This document shows, piece after piece, positions 34,101 through 46,300 of a stretch of DNA of 64,000 bases. Each line of letters begins with the position of its first letter. Position 1 is the stretch's first letter. Source of the DNA: Litoditis marina. Its lineage: Eukaryota; Nematoda; Chromadorea; Rhabditida; Rhabditidae. Below the pieces are notes generated by a model, which was not told where the DNA came from, did no database searches, and was given only the letters and a program-made list of their open reading frames with translations. The translations under genes and the position numbers were made by a program. Location: contig OZ038434.1 of the NCBI GenBank assembly GCA_964036275.1, forward strand, positions 15,489,879 through 15,553,878, in the 5' to 3' direction.

Positions 34101-37100
34101 CACAATTATGTCAGGTTGAATAAAAACTTTGCAAAACTCTGTGTCTCGAAAACGAACTGTGCAATCCTCCTAGTAGAAAACAGAAAACCGTAAAGTCGTA
34201 ATAATTCGAGCCTGTAAATTTTACGTAAATAAATTGGTTATTCATGGTAAAAAGGAACTATAACCAAACAAAATGTTGTAGTACTTTCTACTATTCGAAC
34301 AAATTGTGCTGTTTAGGTTCACCCAGACTGCTGGCGAAATCTCCATCATTCCCGCTGATACGGACTACGTTTACACCATGGGAAATCGCCAGATTTCATT
34401 CTACGACATCCAAATGTTGAACGATCACTACAATTGTGGAGGTAAGTTAACTATCCAAACTGCACAATTAAACTTTCTAAACATATAAACTTTTCGACAT
34501 TTTTTTTAAATTGATAAGTGTTAATTGTATCTGAAAGATTTGTAATGGAGCTCTGAAACAAAAACTCAAAAAATTGACTCAATAAACTTTATATTATAAC
34601 TTTGTTCATCAAATACATTCTTCAGCTGCTTGTCCCGCCGCCTCGTCAGCAAAGTGTCAGAACGGCGGAGTGCCCAATCCACGCAACTGCAACTCCTGTA
34701 ACTGTCCTCTTGGATACGCAGGAACTTTGTGTAATGAAAGAGTAAGTTTTTTTTTCTGTTACAATGGTTGTTTACAAAACATGTGATTGTTCCATTTATT
34801 CTGTTTGTTATATTTCAGTTTGAGCATGCCCTCTTCACTAATAAAAAGCATTTTCACCGCAACGATTTTAACCCTTCTTCATTGAAAGATCAACATAAGC
34901 ACACACGTATAAATCCTTTTTTGTCCTACTTCACGTAAAAAGTTCTAGCTTAGTATAAAATTGCGGCTTAAGTTAAACCCTTATATTCAACTTCCCAATA
35001 CAAACCTGTTCAGCCCTCGGGATGTGGTGAGACTGTGGCGGCATCGTCAGTTTGGCAACAGAAGCAGTTCTCCTTCGGAGACAGCAGCGACACCGCTCCC
35101 ATTGACACTTTCAGACAGTGCAACCACTGGATTACGGTACGATTCGTGTTGTTTGAACGGTATTCAGTATCTACTTCACTGTTTCATATATGGACTTTAT
35201 ATCTATAAGTTTGAGTGAGAAACCCAAACTAACGTACTATGTTGGGTTTCTTATTTGAACCGAAATGAAAACCAAAACTTTACTCTAGCCCAAGAAACTA
35301 GTTCAACAACCATTCTCTCAATTTTCACGTAAAAACGATAATGTGTGAGTTTTTAGTTTTAAAGGGCTTATTTGAGATAACTAATTGGAGATTCTGCAGG
35401 CTCCCTCGGGATACAAGGTTCAAGTGAAGATCAGCGCAATGTCGAATCCCCAGTGTCAATATGGTTGTCCTTTCAATGGAATTGAGATCAAGACTCGCTC
35501 CGATAAGAAGCTGACTAACCCAAGGTAAGGTAGAGGCAATATAAAAGGAGTTCTTGGAAAATATTCAAGTTCATGTTATCAGCTTCACAGAGGATTGAAT
35601 TGTAGTTCATAATCCAAGACCCCTAGAAAAGTTTCAAAATGATGTGATCTATTATTAAATGGTTTTGAGATCGCTTTTTGTGTGGATTCGCATGCTTACT
35701 GGCCCTTTCTGAGCGCACACACAGATTGCAGATAGCCGTTGTTCCATTTTTCTTGTGAATTTTGAGGCTCTCAAAGTGTCTTCAAATTGTGTTATAAGAT
35801 TATACCTACACTTGAGATTCTGTCCACAGAATTTGCTGCCCCGAGTTCCAAGATATCGCGTACACCAGTGAACTGAATCCCACCCCGGTTGTCTCGTTCA
35901 ACCGATACCATGTAACGATGTTCAAGGTGGAGTACAGATATGGTGAGTGTTATCATACTTACATATCATCTCATTTCCTTCTAATAAGATTGATTGGCTG
36001 TTTCATAGAATGAAGTGAGTTTTCCCATTGCTTTCATACATTTTTCTTTGTCCCATTCCATGTTTTGACGATGTGACATGGGTAAGTACATACTGTGCCT
36101 AACCCCCACTAATATTGTACATCTATCATGTTGTCAAACAACGTTTTTTTATTATGAATACGTGAAACGCCACATTTGTTTTGTTGCAGTGACCAGCACA
36201 GGTAATGAGGCTCCCACACCCGCCCCCGCTCCCACTACAACTACTCCAGTACCATCAGCAGGCTGTGTGGACATGAACTCTGTGTGAGTTTAATGATCTG
36301 CCTTTTACCGCATGAGCGACAGTATTGATAATCAAAGGATACACAATATGGAGTTGTTAATCGAGTTCAAACATTCTGAGGTTTCTTGTTTTCGAGTTTT
36401 TGAGTATGGATAACATTGAGAATTGCGTTGGACTATACTAACAAACGTATAGTTCACACCATTCCTACTGTGACTCCTACAATAACCTTACAAAATTTCC
36501 AAAGGCTGTTGTGAAGCGGAAAATTCAGTTCATCAAAAATGCACTCGTTTATTTACGGTCCCTGAGTACGAGAATGAGGTGCGAAAATCGTCAACCTTTC
36601 CGATCACAAGTGAGTGAGAAAAACAGCTTGGAAGTTTCGAAATCCTACTGTAGGAGTCTCAGTAGGAATGGAAAAGACTATACGTTTGAATAACAGATGC
36701 TCCGTAAATGTACACAATAATCCGCAAATTGAAAACTCAACACTCTGTATTTTCCTGAAAATATCACTCTGTGGAAAAGTTAGAATCAAAACGGTAGAAA
36801 TGTAAGTTTAATATGATGTTTATTCGGAATAATCGATTTTTCAGTCAGAATTGCATCAACAACAAGGCAGGTGGATTCTGTACCTCTCCATCGTACTCGT
36901 TCCGCACGATAAAAACGAACTGTGCGAAGACCTGCGAACTGTGCGGCAAGAAGGACACGCCCTGCCAGGACTATCACGCACAGTCAGTTATTTAGTTTAC
37001 GCTAGGGAGAATCAGAACTGAATGCATATTTGTATGGTTAGTTCACTGGTAGATGCAAGAATGTGATTGACAAAATCAGTGGCAATCTCCAACTGTGTTC

Positions 37101-37410
37101 TCTTCCGGTGTTTCGGTGTTCTTAGTGCTCTTTTTGCTTCGAAGCAGATATTTGCAGCACCTACTCATATTGAGTGTATAACTAAGAGTACGTGTTTTTT
37201 TTAAAAATACGTGTTTGAAAACGTATCAACATAGTGATTTATTTTTTATGCCACGATCACAAAGCTCTTTGTGTACTGTTCCAATGAGTGAATTGTGTCT
37301 GTTCCAGGTGTGCCCAAATCAAGGCGGGAGGTCAGTGTGAGACTCTGGATCCCCTTACTGCGGAGTATTACTGCGCCCAAACCTGTGGATTCTGCGCCAA
37401 TCCAGTCTAG
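31159..37410 (+). CDS. Secreted astacin metalloprotease with EGF, CUB and two ShK domains (gene 1)
   Basis: Sixteen exons: 31159-31317, 31550-31669, 31973-32088, 32290-32426, 32793-32893, 33112-33195, 33396-33500, 33799-33896, 34317-34441, 34626-34741, 35014-35136, 35400-35524, 35830-35942, 36190-36283, 36845-36982, 37308-37410. They give 618 residues. In order: signal peptide (1 to about 17), charged coiled-coil-like stretch, prodomain with the aspartate switch FQGD (124-127), furin-type site RSKR (152-155), zinc site HEFTHALGVWH (245-255), Met-turn SFMHY (299-303), Cys-rich EGF (about 349-387), CUB (about 388-507), Pro/Thr linker, then two six-cysteine ShK domains (about 533-615). It should be a secreted zymogen zinc endopeptidase (M12A). 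TCTTCCAG just before GTAACAATG is a likely trans-splice acceptor. AATAAA at 37432. Close paralog of the next gene. Confidence 0.93.
36447..36684. mobile_element. MITE family A, copy 2
   Basis: Terminal inverted repeats TATAGTTCACACCATTCCTA.../...TAGGAATGGAAAAGACTATA resemble copy 1. About 238 bp, in intron 14 of astacin gene 1. Confidence 0.6.
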
Positions 37411-37499
37411 ATTTAGACACCAGATCAAACCAATAAATATTTTCATTCATTATGTATTGAAAATCGTTAAAGATGTTAAAGCTGAAATTTATGAACTTG

Positions 37500-38561
37500 A
37501 ACTTTTGGTGGTAGAGTTAGATGTAAAGTGTTCGCGGATGACACGAAAGTTTATCAGAGTTTTCCTCCTGATCAAACTACAGACCATCTCCAGACTGCTA
37601 TGAACAAGATGTATGAATGGTCACAAGACTGGCAGTTACCATTAGCAGTGGAAAAAACGAAAATGATGAATATTGGGAAAAACAATCCGAAAAGAAACTA
37701 CGTTATTTCTTGCTCTGATGTTGAGAAAGTCAGTACTATGCGGGATTTAGGGTTTATTATTGATGAATCACTGAACTTTGCTGATAATTGTAAGAGAATA
37801 AGCAGACTTGCAAAGAGAAGAACTTTCAATTTATTCAAATCATTGAAAGTTAAAAAACAAGATGTCCTGTGAAACTATATAAGACTTATGTTCGTCCTAG
37901 TGTTGAAAGTGGATGTGCTGTGTTTAATTCAGATAAAGGTGCTGTAATAGCGCTTGAATCTGTGCAAAACGACTTTACTAGGAAGTTGTTCATGAGGAAA
38001 GGAGGCTACACTTATTGTAAAGTACCTTCATCTGAAGTGCGAAATAGACTACTTGGTCTGACATCTCTCCTCAGTCGTAGAGATAGATTTGATCTGGTCA
38101 TGGTGCACAAAATTTAAACTGGTCAGATAGGTTTGAAACCTTCAAACTTTTACACTTTTTCAAACTCCAGAACTAGATTATCAAACTCAAAACTGAGTTT
38201 TCCAATACCAAAAACCAAATTGCGTCAGCAATTTTTCTCCGTGCGAGCAGGCTCAAAATACTTGAAACTGAGTAAAAAGAAGACTCTGCCATTTTCAGTT
38301 GCTGGGCTAAAACGAATAATAACATAATATTGTGACATATGTACTGTATTGACTGACTGTTTAGGATGTAACTATTGCCATATTATCCATTCTTGTACTG
38401 TATATTACCTATGTTTTCGGTTCCGTGTAGAATTTGCCTCCAACTTTTTGTAATATCTTTCCGCGTTTGAACCATACTGTCTTTGCAATCTCGACAATGT
38501 TTTCCATTTTATCAATTTATCTTACCACACGCTTCATTTGCGTAATAAATTCATTCATTCA
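37500..38561 (+). pseudogene. CR1/L2-like non-LTR reverse transcriptase relic
   Basis: From 37528 the frame starts at the catalytic FADDTKVY and continues with WQLPLAVEKTKMMNIG, LGFIIDESLNF and, after a frameshift near 37870, LYKTYVRPSVESGCAVFN. An in-frame TAA at 38115 interrupts the rest (to about 38327). Everything N-terminal to the FADD motif is missing, as in 5'-truncated insertions. The 3' end has AATAAATTCATTCATTC, a CR1/L2-style microsatellite tail. It lies about 90 bp past the polyadenylation signal of astacin gene 1 in the same orientation. Confidence 0.85.
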
Positions 38562-38935
38562 ACTTCGAAAGTTCTGTTTCTGCAATATCGCAATTGGTCG
38601 GAACAGTAATGGCACAAATATTCAACCATGCGGGCTTCGGGAGTAATACTCTGTCAACGAATCCTACCTATACGTGTACAGAGAGAAGCATAAAAACAGA
38701 TGTGAAACATAAATGAAGGAGTGATAGAACTAAGGTTGTTTTTCGGGTTGTTCTGAAAAAAAAACAGTTCTCGATTTTTCGAGTTTACATCAAACCAAAT
38801 GTTTTCAAGTTAGAGTTTTGTGCGTTTCCAAATAGATAGACGTTTTAAGTTACAAACCTGGCACCCGATACAAAATGCTTTCACCCATCGAAAAACTTAA
38901 CCTAAACCGAGGCTAGAACCGAATCATAATTTAGA

Positions 38936-39188
38936 TTAAAGGGGGGCTGCACTGAATGCCGAGTTTGGCTAACGGCGCTAGCCGAAAAGGCACGAGAGTC
39001 AGAGAAGTGTGCGCAATCAATGTGCATTCACTCCAAATAATCCTCTGCATCTCTGACAGTAAGCAAACAATTGGTGAAAATTTTGAAAATAGAACTTTGA
39101 ATCGGACATTCCAGTAAAAGAAAAGTATATATATCGAACTGTCTCAGTTCGATCTTTTATTTGAAAATTCAATGCAGCCCCCCTTTAA
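38936..39188. mobile_element. TTAA-flanked MITE, family C copy 1
   Basis: A 245-bp element with ends AGGGGGGCTGCA/TGCAGCCCCCCT bounded by TTAA on both sides, the target site of piggyBac-type transposons. It has an internal hairpin around ATCGAACTGTCTCAGTTCGAT. No coding capacity. An inverted second copy lies at 59601-59852. Confidence 0.85.
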
Positions 39189-39189
39189 G

Positions 39190-40360
39190 GGGCTTCCAGT
39201 CATATACGGTGTCACGTAAACCCGTGAAAGACATCTGAACTGAAAAAAATATTATCACCAACCTACATTTCGAATTTCAGAGTTTTGACTTAGGCCTAGC
39301 AGTAAACCGTACTTAATGTATTTTGGAGTCTCACTTACCAGATTGAAAGAAGAAGATTTTTGAGTATTGAGAAACCGTGAAGGGAGTATGGAGAGAATAA
39401 ATGTGGTAAAAGCACCTCTAGCTTCCTAACTTCATCGTTAGTCATGTTCTTACTCAAAATCTTGTACTCTCCGGCCAAAATGGCCTACTCCAACCTCTTT
39501 CCAAACCACCTCAAGAGCTAAAACTGCAGAACTCCAAAACTCAACTATGCTGTTTGACTATATATATGAGAGAGTTCCACTACCCGTGATTTTTACTACT
39601 GATGGTCAAAGACTTCTTTTGATGAGAGTGATTGGGCAGGGTTAGCTCACCATTACTATTACATTGCTACTAAGCATGCAAAAAAGGTTCCATGTCAGGA
39701 TTTTGATTGTGCAACAAAAATCATGCAACAAAAAGATTCCATGTCAGCATTTTGATTATTGAATATAAATAGAGAACCAATGTTCTAATGCAAATCTAAA
39801 TGCAGTGCAGCTACATCGGTTTTTGTTTGAACAGACGACGGAAGTCATAGTGAAACATGACATGAATTACACCACATCTGAATCAACAGAGAAGTTTTCT
39901 TTAAATAGGTTGGTGCATGTTATATTATTCAGTTCGATATCTACTCCGCTCATTGAAGTAAACTAATACATTTTTCTTTTCTCTCTTCAACTATTTGGTG
40001 TGCGGAACTATCCCGCTACCTTCCTATCGTTCTGCGTCTCTACCTCACTATCAATCTTTCGCGAGACTCCAATCGGGATGTACTAATGAAAAGATACCGT
40101 AGATCGAGGATAGACAAGTTGGATATCTAAACAGTGAGATGATTCTAAAAAAAACATGAGTTTGATTTCAGAAGAATTTTAAACTGCTTGTTGGAAGTAA
40201 ACATGCAACAGTTTTCACTGCGTAAATTGTGAAACACAAGACCTTTTCAAACATACAGAGCACATATGTTGTTTGCGACATACAACAGTAAAAGAAACAT
40301 TCATGTTTTACTATGTGGTTTTTGTAGTTCGAAAACTCATACACATTGAAAATCGAGGTG
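39190..40360. other. Intergenic region between the two astacin genes
   Basis: No exon found. A short near-repeat, CATGTCAGNATTTTGATT, occurs twice near 39692 and 39740. Confidence 0.5.
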
Positions 40361-40374
40361 GTTTCAGGTAACAA

Positions 40375-43300
40375 ATGAGGCTTCTAGCTCTCAACGCACT
40401 TTTTTGGATGGGATGTATTTCATTGATAGAAGGAAATCCAGTGGTTACACCTCAGCTTATCACTAATCACATGTCTGTCGAGAACTTACTGAAACTACAA
40501 CAGGTAAGAAAATGTTATGAAATTAGTTAATAAGCTAGGGTGTTTTCAAAAAATGGTTTTTTGAAAACACCCCAGCAAAATGTTATGAAATTAGTTAATA
40601 AGCTGGGGTGTAGAAAATGTTATGAAATTAGTTAATAAGCTGGGGTGTAGAAAATGTTATGAAATTAGTTAATAAGCTGGGGTGTTTTCAAAACATGGTT
40701 TTTGATCTATTCGGAAGGCTCACAGCTTCACAACATTGAGAATCAGAGAAAATGTTCACTGTATTGAACGGGATTCAGGCCAAACCTGGTGTTGATCTAG
40801 AGAGAAGAGCCGCAAAACTTCGCAATCTACCAGCAGTTCTGCCACCTTTGGACACAGAAACCACACAGCAGGTCGGTTTGGGTGTAACCTCTTCGCACAC
40901 CTCAAAACAAAACCCTTGATTGATTTTTTGGTACAAAGTTCCTTTTTCTCTCCTTTTGAGCAACAAGCCAGATGTGGTCCAGAAAACCCCTAATTTCTAC
41001 TAATGTTCAACGTAGTGACACGTCACAACAACACAAATGCTTGTTTCTCCCTCACGAAATTTCTCACAGTCCTTGATTAATTAGTTTAAAAGAGTTTCAC
41101 CAACTGTTTACAGACAAAGATTCGAGCAGTGAAAACGGAACGTCCCAACGAGGATGCTCTGGATCTGTTTGAAGTGAACGCGAGAACGGGAGTGGAAGAG
41201 TATATGTTTGAGGGAGACATCGACTTGAACGAGTACGTGTCATAGAATCTGGTAAAAACAACCAAACCAACTGAAAAGTATATATTTGAAAATTACATAG
41301 TCTGATTGTTACTGTCATGCCACGTCTTTATGAAAATAGCAAATATGAGTAGGATTATTCTTCAGGGTAATGAAAATTGAATGTCTCTTTCTTCTTCTGC
41401 CTTTTAATATATACTGATAGTTCCTCTTGTATGATTGGTATATATGTGAATTTTATTATCATCACTCAGTGTAAAGGTTGAGCAAACTATTATTTTCCAT
41501 ACAGCTCTCAACTGGACGACTTGAAGAACAAACTCTCTGGTGGTAGATCGAAACGACAGGCATCTTCCTATCTCCCAAAGTGGACAAACGGCATCGTGTA
41601 CTATTATTTCGACTCTTCACTCAGTGAGTTTAATCTGGGTTTAATGTTGGCAGAAACTTTCTGTCACGATACTAAGGGAAATATTTGTATCAAAATAGAA
41701 TGTCAGCAGGAACTTTAGTGTTAGCAGAAACTTTCTGTTACGATACTAAGGGAAATATTTGTATCAAAATAGAATGTTAACAGGAACATACACGATAACA
41801 ACTTACTGTTACTATACTATGAGAAATATCTACACGTAACATCAGTTTTGCGTTCACAGTTCGACGTATCGGTTGTTTATAGTCCTCGCCCATCCCACCG
41901 AGACCTCGGCAACGTGCCAACTAAATTTCTAGGCGGATTTTCCCCATGTAGTGTTTTCCAAAACAGTGAAACTTTTTCTGTGCGGCAAATAATCTTCGTT
42001 ACAACACGTAGGTAAAAATTCTTTTCATAAAACCTGTTATTTCTATGAAATAAATTCATTCGAAGTTTCATTGGCACGCTGCCAAAGTCTCAGTGGGAAT
42101 GAAACGAACTATACTGAGCTTAACACGCTAATAGCTGAACCACGAGTGGTGGAATAATCGTTGCGCGAAACTGAGTCCCAGCTTGGCCACCCTACACAAT
42201 TAACTGTTCGAGTTACGTCTAAAATGCAGCGAGATAAAACGACAGATATCAGAACACTTCTTGCTCAGAGACAAAATGTTATTATGCCGGCTTCAATTTG
42301 CTGTAGAGCAAACTGGTGAAAATGTGATTTTACCAAGTGACAATGATGAGAACCGTTCCAGGTTTACATTTTTCCCTGAGAGATCTCAAGACCGCTCAAA
42401 TGAATTTGAATTGTGTACGTTTATGCTTTTTTTTCCAGGTAACCGCACAAAGGAGTCAGTTCTTTCGGCCATCGATTACTTGATGAGCAAGACATGTCTG
42501 ACATTCATCAATAACCCCATTGCAGCCAACAGAATCCGGGTGGGTGATTAGAATTCCTGTGGTCGTGCGCAGAAGTATCCCAAAGCACTTAAGTGGTGAA
42601 CACAAGCTTATAATTTGATTGGATTCACCTCTGCGTCTCAAGTTGTTAACAAACATACAGTAGTGAAGCTTGTTTCCTACACTGTACATTATCTGTGTTG
42701 GTGTTGGAATACACGAATGGACATTATAAATACAACCGATTAACAGGTTCATTTTGAATATTGACAGTCAAGATCTAAAAAACACTATCAGATAACGTGT
42801 ATTGTTTGTCCAGATTTATAATGGTGTTGGTTGCTTCTCTTCCGTTGGAATGATCTCAGGGGAACAGGATCTCTCACTCGGTAACGGTTGCGAAGTGGTG
42901 AGTTCTGTCACACAAAAGTACTGTGGTTCTTCTAGGTTAAGAATGAAATTTCAAATTTCACCCGAAATTAGCGTGAATGACATCTTCTTATGAGTTTGTT
43001 AAATAGTATTGCTCTTTTTTATACTTATTAACAGTAGAAATATTTTCCGGTTTTCGTAAAGAGTATATCAAGTTGGATTAAGTTGCAAGCCGAAAGTGAA
43101 ACTAGAGGGAACATAATATTTGATCTAAAGTCATTTATCCACTTAAGATCGGTACCGTGGCTCACGAGTTCTCTCACGCACTCGGCTTCTGGCACACCCA
43201 CATGAGATCTGATAGAGATACATACGTCACTATTGACACGTCAGTGGTGCCGGTCAGTTATCAATATCGATTTATTATTTTTTCGATGATGTTGTGTTGT

Positions 43301-46300
43301 CAAAGTTGCTACACCACACTTCAACAGAGTTCCTCACTTTCAAAGTGTACAATTCAAATCCGTCCAACCTAGCAACAAACTACAGTTCATCGTGTTCGTG
43401 TAAAAACAGATAGTAAAATCAAAAAGATCAACAGACTATCAATCGATTTACTTTAGCGCATGCGATGTTTTTTTCAAGAATAGTTAATTCGTTCATTATG
43501 TTTTATAAGTAATGAGATGCCAAAACTCGAAAATCGATATGACATTTTCACGACTGTCATCTGAACATCATTTATTTGGAAATTATTTTCGATTTCAGAC
43601 AGATAAACATCACAACTTCAACAAATTGACGGCTGCTGACATGATCATCCACACTCCATATGAGTATGGAAGTTTCATGCACTACGGGGCAAATTCGTAA
43701 GTCTTGGTATTCAAATATATTTACGTAAAATAATTTTTATTGAACTTCATGAGCTGCTCCCGTATGCACCCCAGGTAAGTTCTTGTTTTTTTTTAACGAG
43801 ATATCTGAACTACCACGAGACATTAGCAATGAATAACGAAAGCTAATGAAACGAACAAAAAATTAAAGCTCGGCATTTACAGTTCGAATTCTATTGTACA
43901 ACTTTTCAGATTCGTTGATGTTGCTGGTGGAATCTCCATAAACCCCAAGGATTCTGACTTCACCTACACGATGGGAAATAGACAAATAACTTTCTACGAC
44001 ACGAAGATGATCAACGAACATTATGGATGCTCAGGTATAGTCAAGTTTAATTCGTCACATCACAATGTTACACAGTGGTGGTCCTTGACCGATCTCCAAA
44101 TCTGTTTATCTCTGCATCATTCAACAAACACGAAATTAACCAAAACGGTTACGCGATTTATGTTTTATTGACATATTCATTAGTTCACGTCGCTTCACGT
44201 TCACATTCATTCCCGCAATGAACGAGCGATATCAGCAGTCGAGAAAGGGAATGGGTGAGTTGGAGAAACAACCGATATTTTGAGTGAATCACTACAGTTG
44301 TTACCGTGAATAACAGTCACTCATTCGAGCACCTTTCACATTGTGAGCGTTTGTACCACTATGGTATTCCGATGTTAGAGTTTCAGCAAAGTGTCCGGCA
44401 GCCACATCCGCCAGTTGTCAGAATGGGGGAGAGCCGAATCCACGGAACTGCGCTGTCTGCAACTGTCCCTCTGGATATGGGGGAGCATTATGTGACGAAA
44501 GGGTAACTCACATCGCTCGTAAACGTTTATACCACGATCTCACAAGTACTTTTCTGTTTGTTGCTGCTGATTCCATGAATTTCACAAAATACGCAGTCGA
44601 ACTTTGTTAGTTATGCAGACCACAATTGAAGGTTTTCTTTTCTAGTTTGATTGATATTCTAGCCGGAAGGTTGTGGAGAAGAACTAGTGGCCACGAATGA
44701 ATGGCAGACTAAGTCACACAGTGTGGGAGAAAATGGAAACATGGATGTCAGAGACAAGTTCACCACTTGCAACCACTGGATCAAGGTTGGAGGGCGATGT
44801 TGAACACGTAGCTCTTGTCGTACGTAGAATTGAACATAATTTGTGATTCTCAAAGTAATAACTTATTTCAACCCGCTAATAGTTGACATGTTTTTTCTTC
44901 TGCAGTTGTTTTCTACCACTATGACCACTATACGACCAGTCTGATTATAATTTTTTTAGATGAGAAAAAAAGCCGTTTCTTTATGACAAATGTTCAGCTG
45001 AGTACAATACTTCTCAGAAAAACGATGTATTGATCCGGTAGCTTGATGTGATAATCAGTGCTCCAAGTTATCTGGTTCAGGCTCCAGCCGGCTACGAAGT
45101 CCAAGTAAAAATTACATCCATGTACAACCCGCAGTGCCAGTATGGCTGTCCGTTCAATGGAATTGAACTCAAAGTTCTGGCTGACACGAAACCCACCAAT
45201 CCACTGTCAGTTATTTTCAATGAATTGTAATATTTATTAGTAAACAAAGGAAATAATAAGATAAACTCGAACTCATCATAAACCACCATATTATTATTAT
45301 TTATTCCTGCATATATAAAACATAGAACAAGAAGTTTTACAAGATGGTAGGAATAAACTGAGTCCCCAAAGGGATGAGAGCATGAATCAACATAAAGGAA
45401 AAACTCAATTTCAGAACATGCTGCCCAGAATTCAACAATGTGGAGTATACGAGTAAGCTGAACCCGATGCCGATTGTCTCCTATAATCGATATTATTACA
45501 GTACATTCAGTATCGCCTACCGTTATGGTAAGTGTTTTTTGGGAATCGAAACGAGAATAAAAGAACGACCCGTTTAACCTTGCAGTGTTCCAATAATAAT
45601 GGCTCTCTTACAATTTTTCGTAATGTGATGTTTATCACTAAATGTTGTGAGAAGTTAGTTGTTTTGTACACTGAAACTCAGAGTAATGTTTTGTTTTACC
45701 TAATCACATCAGCAGTTTAGCAGGGTTTCCAATAGTGAAACCCCGAAACCATTGTTGTTACCGCACCATGGGATGGTTAACTTCGAGAAAATTTTTGAGT
45801 TTAGACTTTATGGTAAATACCATTTCCAGTTCTGAATGGCGTGCCGGTGGTGTCTCCTGTGCCCACTCCCGGTGTGGCGCCACCACCCACATCTCCGTCC
45901 CCCGACTGTATCGATACACTGGGAGAGTGAGTTCTCTTCCAGTTCTTGTTATGAAATGTCATAAATGACCTATAACAAAAATATTCGGGATACATTAGAT
46001 TCTTGAAGCAGTTTCGTAAAAGAAAATGGAAGCTCTAACAAATAACATATATGTTATTTGTTAGAGCTTCCAGACTAGAGAAACATGAGCTCAGTTTGTA
46101 TCCCTAAACCGAAACTTAGAATTTATAATTTTTATATCCTCATGGTTCATGTACTAGAATACTAGAAAGGTTTTTGAAACTGGTCATGAACCTTCCAGAT
46201 CCAAGTGTCTGACAATGAAATCGGAGGGTTACTGTACCAACAGCCAGCCATTCGAAAACAAAAAGTACAACTGCGCCCGAACCTGCGGACTGTGTGGACA

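Noticed and set aside
41097..41318. Minus-strand frames overlapping astacin exons
   Set aside because: They are antisense shadows of real exons.
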